This document shows, in pieces, positions 10,522 through 21,354 of a DNA stretch of 64,000 nucleotides. The translations under genes were made by a program, and so were the position numbers. Positions within the stretch are counted from its first letter, which is position 1. Every line of letters begins with the position of its first letter. The stretch comes from Xestospongia bergquistia (lineage: Eukaryota > Porifera > Demospongiae > Haplosclerida > Petrosiidae): NCBI GenBank assembly GCA_963965975.1, contig OZ014422.1:2790001-2854000 (forward strand), given 5' to 3'. The notes under the pieces are model-generated. The model was not told where the DNA came from. It was given only the letters and a program-made list of their open reading frames with translations, and searched no databases.

Positions 10522-13139
10522 ATGGAGATAGTCTACGTTTATACTAAAAAAAGAAATGAATTTGGAAGGCAACCAATTTTCTCTGACTATCCACCTGAAC
10601 TATGTGCAGACATCAAACCAGATCCTTCTTTGAAAGATGACTTTATTTATAAAGACCCTGTGGATGTTGCTATTCAGTACACATCTGAAATGTCAGAACA
10701 TGAGGTTGAAAACGAAATGTTAATGCACAAAAAATTAGAATGTGCTTCTCTTTTCAGGTTAACACTGAGCGGTTTGAGACAGAGAGTCGAGGGATGAACC
10801 ATACAGAAGGAGGATGGCCAAAAGACATTAATCCTGCTGAAGTAGAACAGACTATAAGGTTCAGAAAAAAGGTGGAAAAAGATGAAATGTATATGCAGGT
10901 TATTCAAGATCTTGGCACAGTGAGTTAATAAAATTAGAGGATTTCCACAGTATTTTGTATGTCTGGATTAGAAAATGGAACACTTTTTAAAGCAAAATAA
11001 TGCTGTTGATATCTATGAGGAATATTTTAGTCAAGTTGAGCCACTACTAGGAGATGAACCGCCCACTGCCAGAACTATTAATATACTCCGGTGAGCTGAT
11101 GATCAAACATTAGACAAGTGATATGATATTTTCAATTCTAGTGATCCCAATGAAATAAAGAGAACAATTACAAATATATCCTGGTATCCAGATGGAGCTC
11201 ATAAAATAGCTACAGCATGCTCTTCTCTAGAATTTCAAAAATCTCCTGACAGTGTTTGTCTCGATTCATACATATGGGCCATTGGTAACCATAGCAACAT
11301 CATTGAAACTGTTTAATACATCAAATCATGTTTAGATAATCCTAATCGTCCAGAAATGGCTCTTAAACCCACTTCACCAATGCTCTGTTTGGAGTATAAT
11401 CCCAAGGATCCTCACACACTAGCTGGAGGTTGTTATAATGGGCAGATAGGTATGTGAATATATCTTTAAAATCAATGACTTGACTTAATTCTCATTGTAG
11501 TTGTGTTTGATACTCGAAAAGGCTCACAACCTATAGATACGACACCAGTAGAAATTAGTCACAGAGATCCAGTACATAAACTCATCTACCCATCATCTAA
11601 AACAGGTGAAAAAAATTACCAGATAATGTGATACCAGTAGTTCCAGTATGACTCTACCATTATCTGTTATTGTGACCATATTCTTTTAAATCTGAAAGAA
11701 CTGTTTTTTAGCAAAACTAGATTCAATTCACTATGTTCATTGTTTTAGGTAATGATGTGTTTTCCACTTCAACTGATGGTAACATTATGTGGTGGGATAT
11801 TCGTAAACTGGTAGAGCCAGTTGAGACAGTAGTTCTGGAATATTCTGGTTATAAACCAGGTGTTGTTTTGGGTGGAATTACGCTAGAATATGAATCTACT
11901 ATGGTATAAACTTACCATTTTAATTTATTAGTATAACACTTTGTTTGTTTTGGTTTTAGCCAACTAAGTTTATGGTGGGCACTGAACAAGGTGTCATCCT
12001 CTCTGGTAACCGTAAAGGTAAAACTCCTCAAGACAAACTAACACATGCTTTTGTTGGACATCAAGGACCCATTTATTCTCTACAAGTACAGCCCCTACTC
12101 ATTAAGTAATTATATGATATTATTTCTCTATTAATAGCGTAATCCATTCTATCCTAAACAGTTCTTATCAGTAGGAGATTGGACTGCTAAGGTAATATTT
12201 ATTGAGATCACATGACTACTGGTAAGAACATCCTTATAGATCTGGTCAGAAGATGCCAAAGAATCTCCTATCATGTGGACAAGGTAATGAACTACCTATA
12301 TCTCATTCATTCCATTATTATTGTGTATTGTTTAGGTTTAATACAACTCCATTAACTGACAGCTGTTGGAGTCCAACACGACCTGGTGTGTTTTTCACAA
12401 CATCTATGGGAGGGTCTCTAAATGTTTGGGATCTTTGCTTGAAGCAAACCACACCTACTCTCACAATACAAGTACACATGTTCATGTTAAAATGTATTTT
12501 AATTGTATTCTTAAAGGTTTGTGATGATCCTTTGCATGGCATCAGAGTACATGAACAAGGAAGACTTGTAGCTTGTGGATCTCATTCAGGTAATACAACT
12601 GTATTGGAGTTATCAGAAGCTCTGTCTTCACTACAACCCAATGAAAAACAAAACATTAATGCTGTATGTTCATAAATACTTTGAATGTTTCATGTCATGT
12701 GTTGGTTATAGATTTTTGAGCGTGAAACAAGAAGAGAGAAAATACTAGAAGGTAGAAGAAGGGAATTGAAATTGAAAGCTAAGCAGGCAGCAGCTACTGC
12801 AGGTGGAGGTGGTGGAGGAGAAGGAGGAGGAGGAGGAGGGGGAGGGTGAGATCACATACCAGTGATATTATATTAGTATTTCTTGTATAGAGATGAAGAG
12901 GAGGAAGATCCTATTCAAAAAGCTGAGGATGACTTTTGGTACACACTCAATCAAGAAAAGAAAGAATTAGATACTCGTGAGAAAAAGAGACAAGATGCTC
13001 TGATGCCAAAACATCAACCAACTCCAATTCCTGAAGAGAGCTCGGAACAAACTGTAGCAGAAGGCAAGGTAAGACATTTAGTTATAAATTGTGCCACTTG
13101 TAAATTGTTAATATGATTTAGGAAGAAGACACAACATGA
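10522..13139 (+). CDS. DNAI2: Dynein axonemal intermediate chain 2 (outer dynein arm)
   Basis: Fifteen exons splice without a break to 605 aa, the length of human DNAI2: 10522-10704, 10758-10919, 10972-11090, 11142-11284, 11336-11449, 11501-11605, 11749-11903, 11960-12085, 12138-12191, 12240-12283, 12336-12471, 12517-12663, 12712-12845, 12891-13068 and 13122-13139. Hallmarks are the start '[15 protein letters not shown]', '[15 protein letters not shown]', '[14 protein letters not shown]', WD repeats including '[14 protein letters not shown]' and '[13 protein letters not shown]', '[20 protein letters not shown]', and '[12 protein letters not shown]'. A Gly tract and acidic C-terminus follow. 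The protein is a WD40 intermediate chain that helps dock heavy chains in the outer arm. An apparent stop after 'YIWAI' is only intron 4 (ATTG|gtaacc). Confidence 0.97.
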
Positions 13140-13382
13140 TATACTTTAATGATACTAACCAGTCAATGTTTTATGTGTATTTCATTGGATACTATCTCTT
13201 GTCTCTCCTTCCATTACTGTTCCTTTCTCATAACCACTATATCTCAGGAATTACTTAGTTCAATACAAAACTACTGTTATTGTTTGTACATCATATCAGT
13301 ATTAATAAAACATTAATAGTTACATGTAATATCAAAGTCCACTATTACATTATATGCATACAAACTTTTTTAATAAAATTTG
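13140..13382. other. 3' flank of DNAI2 shared with other duplicated copies
   Basis: Non-coding. The segment from about 13296 (attaataaaacattaat...) to 13382 recurs almost unchanged at about 20545-20633 and about 24230-24312, always just 3' of an antisense FAH sequence. It therefore belongs to the FAH 3' flank rather than to DNAI2. Confidence 0.7.
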
Positions 13383-13746
13383 TTATTTCTTGTTAATTGT
13401 TATTACTTCATTATATGCCACATATGAGAGATCAGTGCCACAAAGTTTGTCCCAAATGGTAAAGAATGCTCCAAAATTATCTTTATTATGAGAATGATGA
13501 TAATCATGAACTTGTGCACCTGGTCTGAAAGGAAAATATCTAAATGGCATAAACCATAAATCATAGCCTGAGTGAGCATCCATTGATTCTATGATACGTA
13601 TACACAACCACACCCAAAATGTATAGATGTGACTTTTAAGAAGAAATGGTCCTGTAAGTACTGGCAAAGCTCCTGTAAGGAAGTTCTCTATTGGATGGGC
13701 ATATTGATATGACAATGGGATAGGGTAATGATAACGATGATGGGTC
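13383..13746 (-). pseudogene. Truncated sterol desaturase/FAH gene (3' exon piece), copy 1
   Basis: Minus-strand reading matches the last exon of the complete FAH genes at 24313-25178 and 50583-51448. It starts inside the second His box ('THHRY'), runs through 'YAHPIENFLTGALPVL' and the third box 'HDYHHSHNK', and ends VITINKK. Homology stops at 13746, so the first two exons and the first His box (HRLLH) are missing. It has a 7-bp insertion near the 3' end, shared only with the copy at 20634. It has no start or promoter of its own and is judged a non-functional relic. Confidence 0.85.
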
Positions 13747-15599
13747 TATAAGAACACCTTATCTTCCTCTTCTTCATTGTTGAGGTAGGTCTTCTTAAAG
13801 GTACAATATCATTGAAGACTGGTCGACGTTAAAGAGTGGCAGCTGTACCTGATGTACGAGATGTAGCTCAACTACTACCTATACTACTAGCTCCATTACC
13901 CATTATATGAGGAGATAAAATCTAATAAAGAGGAAATCTTATATTCGATATACATTAAATGTACTTAAGATTGATGTCTTTACAAACAGTTTACAAAAAG
14001 AATGATTTTAGGAGATGAGAACAAAATCTGATATAGTAATGAGTCATTGTAGGTCCTTAGGAATAATAATTAATTAGTAATAACCTATGAATAATTAATT
14101 AGTAATGACTAAGGTGGGTGGAGCTAATTATTTATTCACTGACCTAAGAGATCTTGTCCATCAAAGTAAAAAGCTAAAGTAACCAATAAATGGTGATGGC
14201 AGCAAATTATTGTTATTTACATGTAATTCTGTCTTAGTCTCTCCAGGGAATGGTCTCATGAGATTTGTTCTCTTTTACAGGAAATGATCTGTTTTGGTGC
14301 TGTTGCAATTTCATTAGCTTCAAAAACTGAAAATTAAACTGTTGAAAGCTGTAACAGATACTTTATCTCACGGAGTGATTGCTGGATGGAGCTGTGCCAA
14401 TATGCTGCTATGGTAACCAGATAACAATTAGGCCAGTGGGCGAGGCTCAAGCAGTAATAGGCGTGGTCATCACTTTAATGTTATAATAATACTTCAAACT
14501 TTATTTAAGAACAACTCAAAAGGTAATGTTGGTAATTACAAGTCTGAGCTACATTAAAAAATATATGAGATCATGAAATTATTTTTGAGTGTATTTTTAA
14601 TTAGAACCATTGACTATATATAATCCATGGTCTTTTTTAAAATTAAGAACGGTCATCTAAAATGTTTGAATTTTATTTTTAATTAGAATTATAGGTTCTT
14701 ATTAAGTGACACTAATATGTGCATGTATGTACATGTTAATTGATGAATCTCTTTAGTTCTTATTACATATTCTAACATTATTTCTGAGCAGGGACAACTG
14801 CTCTATTTAACGATGACCTTTAGACCGAACTTCATGAAAGCATTTCAGATAATTTGGTTATTTACAAATCTATATGACTGGAAGCCTTCCTTATTACTAG
14901 GAGCTATATAATAAAAGTTATTCTGTCTCCTACTACTCTTAAAAGGTATTTATCTAATTACATATTTTAATTACTGTCACCTATTAGCTCAAAGATCTTA
15001 TTTGGTACTAATAGTAAAATAAAGTGACATTTGATGATATATATTATATGAGCAGTAGATTATCTATAACACAGTAACTTGTCTTAATGACAATTCTACA
15101 ATTTTCATTCATGACTAAAATTTACAAAATGTACAATGTGTTAATAACAATTAATTAAAACTTAAATTAATGTATGAAATAATTGGTATATTGAAAATGC
15201 ATAATTTTTAAAGCCATCACTGACAGATCTGAGTCCATACAACTAGTTGGATATACTATGATAGCTGTCTCCTACATATACTAGTTTCACTAATTCACAA
15301 TATATATTGATATACACATATTGTAATAGAAAATGATTTTGAGACCATTAAACTAACTAGTTTGGGATTTTCTGACAGAAATATTGTATCTTATATCACA
15401 TATAGACATTGTGTTACAAATATATTTCTTTCTAGTAAAAAGTTGTTGTTAAGGTAAGACCTTTAATTAATTGTTAATTAGATCAATTAAAAATCAATTA
15501 ATGTTGGTCACGCGGGTTGTTGTGGAGGTGACAAATTTTTCACGAGTTTTCTTGACTGATTGTCAAATTGACGCGTGAGAAAGATCTCTTGATAATATA
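13747..15599. other. AT-rich non-coding DNA
   Basis: No supported gene. At about 13770-13915 the minus strand reads 'MGNGASSIGSS', a stop, then further short open pieces with basic residues; this could be a decayed coding fragment but is too short to name. The rest is AT-rich with no RNA gene seen. Confidence 0.5.
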
Positions 15600-15850
15600 A
15601 AAGATACTCCATTTTTCATGCTTCTATGTTCTCTACGACTCGTCTCGTCGCTGGATCGTCTCGTCACTTCGTTGGATCGACTCGCCTCGTCGTTGGATCA
15701 TCCCATTACTTCGTTGGATCGACTCGTCTCGTCTCGTCTCGTCTCGTCACTTCGTTGGATCGACTCGCCTCATCGCTGGATCATCCTTTTGTTTTAGTTA
15801 TGTCATCCTTTTCTGTTTCTTTACTTTCTTTTTTTTTTTTTTTTTAGTTT
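15600..15850. repeat. Pyrimidine-rich tandem repeat (ctcgtcgctggatc-type)
   Basis: Irregular tandem array of 'gactcgtctcgtc' and 'acttcgttggatc' modules (15626-15790), then a poly-T tract at about 15828-15845. CpG is unusually frequent for this AT-rich region. Open frames through it are low-complexity by-products. Confidence 0.7.
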
Positions 15851-15924
15851 TTAATTTTTTGTTTATGTAAAGTTTTTTCTTCTCATTCTTCATTTCTGCA
15901 GGACTCAACTTGGAAGTTCTTACT

Positions 15925-16110
15925 GTGATTGGCCTGATGTTCTTGACTGTTCTGACGTTCTTGACTGTTCTTCTCTGATGTTGTTCTGACGTTCTTGACT
16001 GTTCTTCTCTGATGCTCTCTTGACTGTTCTGATGTTCTTGACTGTTCTTCTCTGATGTTCTCTTGACTGTTCTGATGTTCTTGACTGGTCTTCTCTGATG
16101 TTCTCTGGAT
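15925..16110. repeat. Tandem repeat of ttcttgactgttct(gatg) units
   Basis: At least six imperfect copies of 'gttcttgactgttcttctctgat' and shorter variants in a row. On the minus strand this gives a repetitive REHQRRTVKN-like open frame, explained by the repeat. Confidence 0.75.
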
Positions 16111-16262
16111 ATAAAAGATGAGTCGCTCTCCTGCTCATTGGACTCTTTCCTGTCTTCCTTCAAGCCTTCTTTCCTCTTCTTTTATTATTTTTTTAAATTT
16201 TATTTTGGGCTATCTAGCCTATCTACACCATACACACACTCATACAATCTCTAAAAATCATA

Positions 16263-16330
16263 TTCCCCCTGCCGCCTGGCGGCCAAAAAAATTTTTTTTT
16301 AAATCCAAGGCCGCCAGGTGGCGGGGGGAA
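16263..16330. repeat. GC-rich inverted repeat (22-bp arms, 24-bp AT loop)
   Basis: Left arm 16263-16284 (ttccccctgccgcctggcgg...) and right arm 16309-16330 (...gccaggtggcggggggaa) pair over 22 positions. The two mismatches are both G-T pairs, which would be G-U wobbles in RNA, so a transcript could form an unbroken 22-bp stem. The loop is almost pure A/T. Confidence 0.8.
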
Positions 16331-16339
16331 CCTCTGATC

Positions 16340-16375
16340 TTCTAGAGTGCGTGTGTGTGTGCTGTGTGTGTGTGT
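16340..16375. repeat. (GT)n microsatellite
   Basis: gtgtgt run just after the GC-rich hairpin. Confidence 0.7.
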
Positions 16376-16589
16376 AGGTTGGTAGTCCCTTTTCACTTCC
16401 TCTGTCTCTCTTCACTCTCTATCCATTCATTATCATCAGTTCAGTTATGACTACTCTTTTTCTTTCCCTGCAGGAGCAGCACTGTTGAAAAAGGTGAGCT
16501 ATCTTTCCATCCAACCATCCATTCTTTAGTAATCCAGTTGTTCCAGATAACTTTCTCTTTCTTCCTCTATGCTCTCTACTTGTGGACTG

Positions 16590-16700
16590 ACTGACTGGAA
16601 GACTCTTGGGGACTGACTGGAGGACTCTTGGGAACTGACTGGAGGACTCTTGGGGACTAACTGGAAGACTCTTGGGGACTAACTGGAAGACTCTTGGGGA
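16590..16700. repeat. Tandem repeat of gactgactggaagactcttgggg units
   Basis: Four to five imperfect copies with a period of about 24 bp. Further isolated copies of 'tttgactggactct' are at about 17327-17365, so the repeat family spreads over the whole 15.6-17.4 kb stretch. Confidence 0.7.
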
Positions 16701-17201
16701 CTCTTCAACTACTTAGACTGTCTTATTTTATTTTTTAAATTTTTTTTTCTTTTTTCTGTAATTTTTTAATGTTTTTTTTATGATTTGTTTTTAATTTAAT
16801 ATTGAAGTTCTCAAAACATTTTTATCTAAATTTTGTCAAAAGTCAATCATCTTATCTTTAGTTAAAATCTAAAGTTAATTAATCTTCAAATCAAACATTC
16901 CAGACTTTTTTAACTTTAAAAAAATTTAGTTAGTTTGACTTCTTTCAACTACAATGACACTGAAATCTTATACATTATTATACCAATAATTATAGATCAT
17001 TTTTTTTATTGTTAACTTTTTTAATTGTTAACAATTTTGATTGTTAACAGTTTTGGAAAAATAAAATAACTTTATTAGTTTGTATCATATTATCATTAAT
17101 GTTTTTTAGCTAAAAGCTATATCATTTAATTAATCTTTTTCTTAATAATTAATTAAAATCTATTACTGTCTTGCTGTTCTCTTTACGAGTGCAATGTAAT
17201 A

Positions 17202-17282
17202 TTTCGCGCCAAAATAGTAGTGGTCACGCGTTTGCTGTTCCTTGCTGGGTGCGTGCTCGACTGCTCGTGATATTTTCCCGCC
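17202..17282. promoter_or_regulatory. Pair of E2F-like sites in otherwise non-coding DNA
   Basis: 'tttcgcgccaaa' (17202-17213) fits the palindromic E2F consensus, and 'ttttcccgcc' (17273-17282) is a second match. They lie in a short CpG-containing island with no coding gene next to it. The assignment is motif-based only. Confidence 0.35.
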
Positions 17283-17299
17283 TAGCCAACCTGTGAATG

Positions 17300-18314
17300 T
17301 TCATTATCTTCACAAATGGAAACCTTCTTTGACTGGACTCTCTCCCTCCTTTGACTGGACTCTTGAGATCATCATCTGTTAAGACAGTTTAATTTGTGTT
17401 TCAATGCTTCCACTCCACTAACTTAGTTTATTATTGATTGTGCCAAGAACAAGAATATTGAGAGGGAGTGCCAAAAGAATACTTCATATATGTAATTGTG
17501 GTTGATCAATGGATGAATAAAACAATGATTTTTTTACCATGTAATACAGTTAAAGTATGTTTTTCATAGACTCCACTGTCTGGTACAAGTTTCAAGAATG
17601 TAACCTTGTTAAGTGCCTTCAATGTAGGTTATTTACATGTGTTCTCAATGAGTATTGTACAATTATTGAATGATATGGTCAAGCACATACAATAGATATA
17701 CAAGACTAGTTAAAATTCATAGATCACAACAATAAAAACTTGTAATTTGCTTTATTATATATATAATACACTTACAAGACTTATTAAATATTCATAGACC
17801 ACAACAATAAGTTATTGAATATTTATTAATCACAGTCTGTAGAGTTAGTCTCCAATCAGTCCATTGGTATCCATTACACATCTGATCCCATTGATTTTCC
17901 TGTTGGAGAATAGAATAGACAACTTCTAATAGGAAGTAACTATTGCTGCTATACACTTTAAAGACGTTTATTGTTGAACATGATGGAGAGATGGTACAAT
18001 TAGAACTTGATGTAAGAAATATGGAAACACAAGAAGGTATTGTTAATAAAACACTATAAGAACAATACATGTACATAATTACATATGTCTTCTCTACTTA
18101 TATACTTGAGGTTACTATCAGTTATATATCTATTGATTTTAACAGTTTTACTTTTAATGTTGACATATTTTATATAATTTTCATGTCGCACTTTTGGAAT
18201 TAAAACTTAGGTATACACTCTTATTTTAGACAATTCTTACAACAAATAGTATGTCTAATTTAGTTAATGATTAGTGAGTCAGTGGTTATTAACTCTCATT
18301 AGATGATAGTTGTT
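17300..18314. other. Non-coding DNA before the DNAI2 pseudogene
   Basis: No supported gene. Contains a direct repeat of 'ttcatagaccacaacaataa' (about 17718 and 17795) and an unsupported minus-strand open frame of 94 codons at 17792-18076 that has no recognisable domain. Confidence 0.45.
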
Positions 18315-20391
18315 GATGAACCGCCCACTGCCAGAACTATTAATATACTCCGGTGAGCTGATGATCAAACATTAGACAAGTGATATGATATTTTCAATTC
18401 TAGTGATCCCAATGAAATAAAGAGAACAATTACAAATATATCCTGGTATCCAGATGGAGCTCATAAAATAGCTACAGCATGCTCTTCTCTAGAATTTCAA
18501 AAATCTCCTGACAGTGTTTGTCTCGATTCATACATATGGGCCATTGGTAACCATAGCAACATCTTTGAAACTGTTTAATACATCAAATCATGTTTAGATA
18601 ATCCTAATCGTCCAGAAATGGCTCTTAAACCCACTTCACCAATGCTCTGTTTGGAGTATAATCCCAAGGATCCTCACACACTAGCTGGAGGTTGTTACAA
18701 TGGGCAGATAGGTATGTGAATATATCTTTAAAATCAATGACTTGACTTAATTCTCATTGTAGTTGTGTTTGATACTCGAAAAGGCTCACAACCTATAGAT
18801 ACGACACCAGTAGAAATTAGTCACAGAGATCCAGTACATAAACTCATCTACCCATCATCTAAAACAGGTGAAAAAAATTACCAGATAATGTGATACCAGT
18901 AGTTCCAGTACAACCATTATCTGTTATTGTGACCATATTCTTTTAAATCTGAAAGAACTGTTTTTTAGCAAAACTAGATTCAATTCACTATGTTCATTGT
19001 TTTAGGTAATGATGTGTTTTCCACTTCAACTGATGGTAACGTTATGTGGTGGGATATTCGTAAACTGGTAGAGCCAGTTGAGACAGTAGTTCTGGAATAT
19101 TCTGGTTATAAACCAGGTGTTGTTTTGGGTGGAATTACGCTAGAATATGAATCTACTATGGTACAAACTTACCATTTTAATTTATTAGTATAACACTTTG
19201 TTTGTTTTGGTTTTAGCCAACTAAGTTTATGGTAGGCACTGAACAAGGTGTCATCCTCTCTGGTAACCGTAAAGGTAAAACTCCTCAAGACAAACTAACA
19301 CATGCTTTTGTTGGACATCAAGGACCCATTTATTCTCTACAAGTACAGCCCCTACTCATTAAGTAATGATATGATATTATTTCTCTATTAATAGTGTAAT
19401 CCATTCTATCCTAAATAGTTCTTATCAGTAGGAGATTGGACCGCTAAGGTAATATTTATTGAGATCACATGACTACTGGTAAGAACATCCTTATAGATCT
19501 GGTCAGAAGATGCCAAAGAATCTCCTATCATGTGGACAAGGTAATGAACTACCTATATCTCATTCATTCCATTATTATTGTGTATTGTTTAGGTTTAATA
19601 CAACTCCATTAACTTTAAAGCTGTTGGAGTCCGACACGACCTGGTGTGTTTTTCACAACATCTATGGGAGGGTCTCTAAATGTTTGGGATCTTTGCTTGA
19701 AGCAAACCACACCCACTCTCACAATACAAGTACACATGTTCATGTTAAAATGTATTTTAATTGTATTCTTGAAGGTTTGTGATGATCCTTTGCATGGTAT
19801 CAGAGTACATGAACAAGGAAGACTTGTAGCTTGTGGATCTCATTCAGGTAATACAACTGTATTGGAGTTATCAGAAGCTCTGTCTTCACTACAACCCAAT
19901 GAAAAACAAAACATTAATGCTGTATGTTCATAAATACTTTGAATGTTTCATGTCATGTGTTGGTTATAGATTTTTGAGCGTGAAACAAGAAGAGAGAAAA
20001 TACTAGAAGGTAGAAGAAGGGAATTGAAATTGAAAGCTAAGCAGGCAGCAGCTACTGCAGGTGGAGGTGGAGGAGGAGAAGGAGGAGGAGGGGGAGGGTG
20101 AGATCACATACCAGTGATATTATATTAGTATTTCTTGTATAGAGATGAAGAGGAGGAAGATCCTATTAAAAAAGCTGAGGATGACTTTTGGTACACACTC
20201 AATCAAGAAAAGAAAGAATTAGATACTCGTGAGAAAAAGAGACAAGATGCTCTGATGCCAAAACATCAACCAACTCCAATTCCTGAAGAGAGCTCGGAAC
20301 AAACTGTAGCAGAAGGCAAGGTAAGATATTTAGTTATAAATTGTGCCACTTGTAAATTGTTAATATGATTTAGGAAGAAGACACAACATGA
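18315..20391 (+). pseudogene. 5'-truncated duplicate of DNAI2
   Basis: Near-identical to 11053-13139 of the intact gene, introns included, so it arose by DNA duplication and not by retroposition. It lacks exons 1-2 and most of exon 3. The exon matching 12138-12191 has CAG changed to TAG (19416-19418), a premature stop. At about 19611-19620 'ctgacagctg' has become 'ctttaaagctg', a +1 frameshift in the next WD40 exon but one. The Gly tract is 6 bp shorter, and an intron has a 5-bp deletion (about 18908). Similarity starts abruptly at 18315. It cannot encode a working intermediate chain. Confidence 0.95.
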
Positions 20392-20633
20392 TGTACTTTA
20401 ATGATACTAACCAGTCAATGTTTTATGTGTATGTCATTGGATACTATCTCTTGTCTCTCCTTCCATTACTGTTCCTTTCTCATAACCACTATATCTCAGG
20501 AATTACTTAGTTCAATACAAAACTACTGTTATTGTTTGTACATCATATCAGTATTAATAAAACATTAATAGTTACATGTAATATCAAAGTCACTATTACA
20601 TTATATGCATACAAACTTTTTTAATAAAATTTG

Positions 20634-20965
20634 TTATTTCTTGTTAATTGTTATTACTTCATTATATGCCACATATGAGAGATCAGTGCCACAAAGTTTG
20701 TCCCAAATGGTAAAGAATGCTCCAAAATTACCTTTATTATGAGAATGATAATAATCGTGAGCTTGTGCACCTGGTCTGAAAGGAAAATATCTAAATGGCA
20801 TAAACCATAAATCATAGCCTGAGTGACTATCCATTGATTCTATGATACGTATACACAACCACACCCAAAATGTATAGATGTGACTTTAAGAAATGGTCCT
20901 GTAATCAATGGTAAAGCTCCAGTAATTAATTTCTCTAATGGATGAGGATGACAATAGGATATATA
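20634..20965 (-). pseudogene. Truncated sterol desaturase/FAH gene, copy 2
   Basis: Follows the DNAI2 pseudogene exactly as copy 1 follows DNAI2, including the shared 7-bp insertion near the 3' end. The proximal part (20634-20880) matches copy 1. From about 20888 it matches the gene at 50583 instead (ctgtaatcaatggtaaagctcc). A 4-bp loss in 'gactttaagaaatgg' breaks the frame and small deletions follow. Non-functional; a mosaic sequence. Confidence 0.85.
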
Positions 20966-21354
20966 AGATGGTGATGAATTCAGTAGAAGTCTTTACCTCA
21001 GTACATAACCTATAGTTCTTTTAATGATTGTTCATCATAATAAACTGCATTATTTAAATGATATTATTCTGGCATGCTTGTAGCAAATTGACCAATGAAA
21101 TCAGGTTTGTGATATCGTGTTGACAGTGTGGCAAAAATAAGATGTATCCTGTGTTTAACATAATTATTATAGTCAGAAAAAAGACATCTTTAATAAAGAT
21201 CCATGACAACGGTGTACCAGAAATACGTGGGCGTTTCACACACCCTGTGATTAATCTTGTTAACGATATTCATACCCAACAGTTGTTAATATTATAATAA
21301 TCCTCTTCATTATTATGATATAACCTATGTTCTGTCTCTTTTTTCTCTACTGTA
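20966..21354. other. Spacer and promoter region of the kelch gene
   Basis: AT-rich, with no supported gene. A short minus-strand open frame at 21054-21239 has no start context or homology that I recognise. The kelch gene's promoter should lie here. Confidence 0.45.

Noticed and set aside
11270-11340. Apparent in-frame stop in DNAI2 after 'YIWAI'
   Set aside because: A GT-AG intron (ATTG|gtaacc to tttag|ATAAT) removes it and restores 'IDNPNRPE'. The gene is intact.
13770-13915. Minus-strand 'MGNGASSIGSS' start followed by stops
   Set aside because: It looks myristoylation-like, but stops interrupt it after 11 codons; too little to call a gene or a specific pseudogene.
15798-16163. Arg/Gln/Glu-rich minus-strand open frames resembling REHQRRTVKN repeats
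   Set aside because: Fully explained by the tandem nucleotide repeat; two different frames are open in the same way.
17792-18076. 94-codon minus-strand open frame
   Set aside because: No recognised domain, no convincing splice or promoter context, and it lies in repeat-rich non-coding DNA.
21054-21239. 61-codon hydrophobic minus-strand open frame
   Set aside because: It has no ATG at its start and no recognisable family; insufficient support for a micropeptide.
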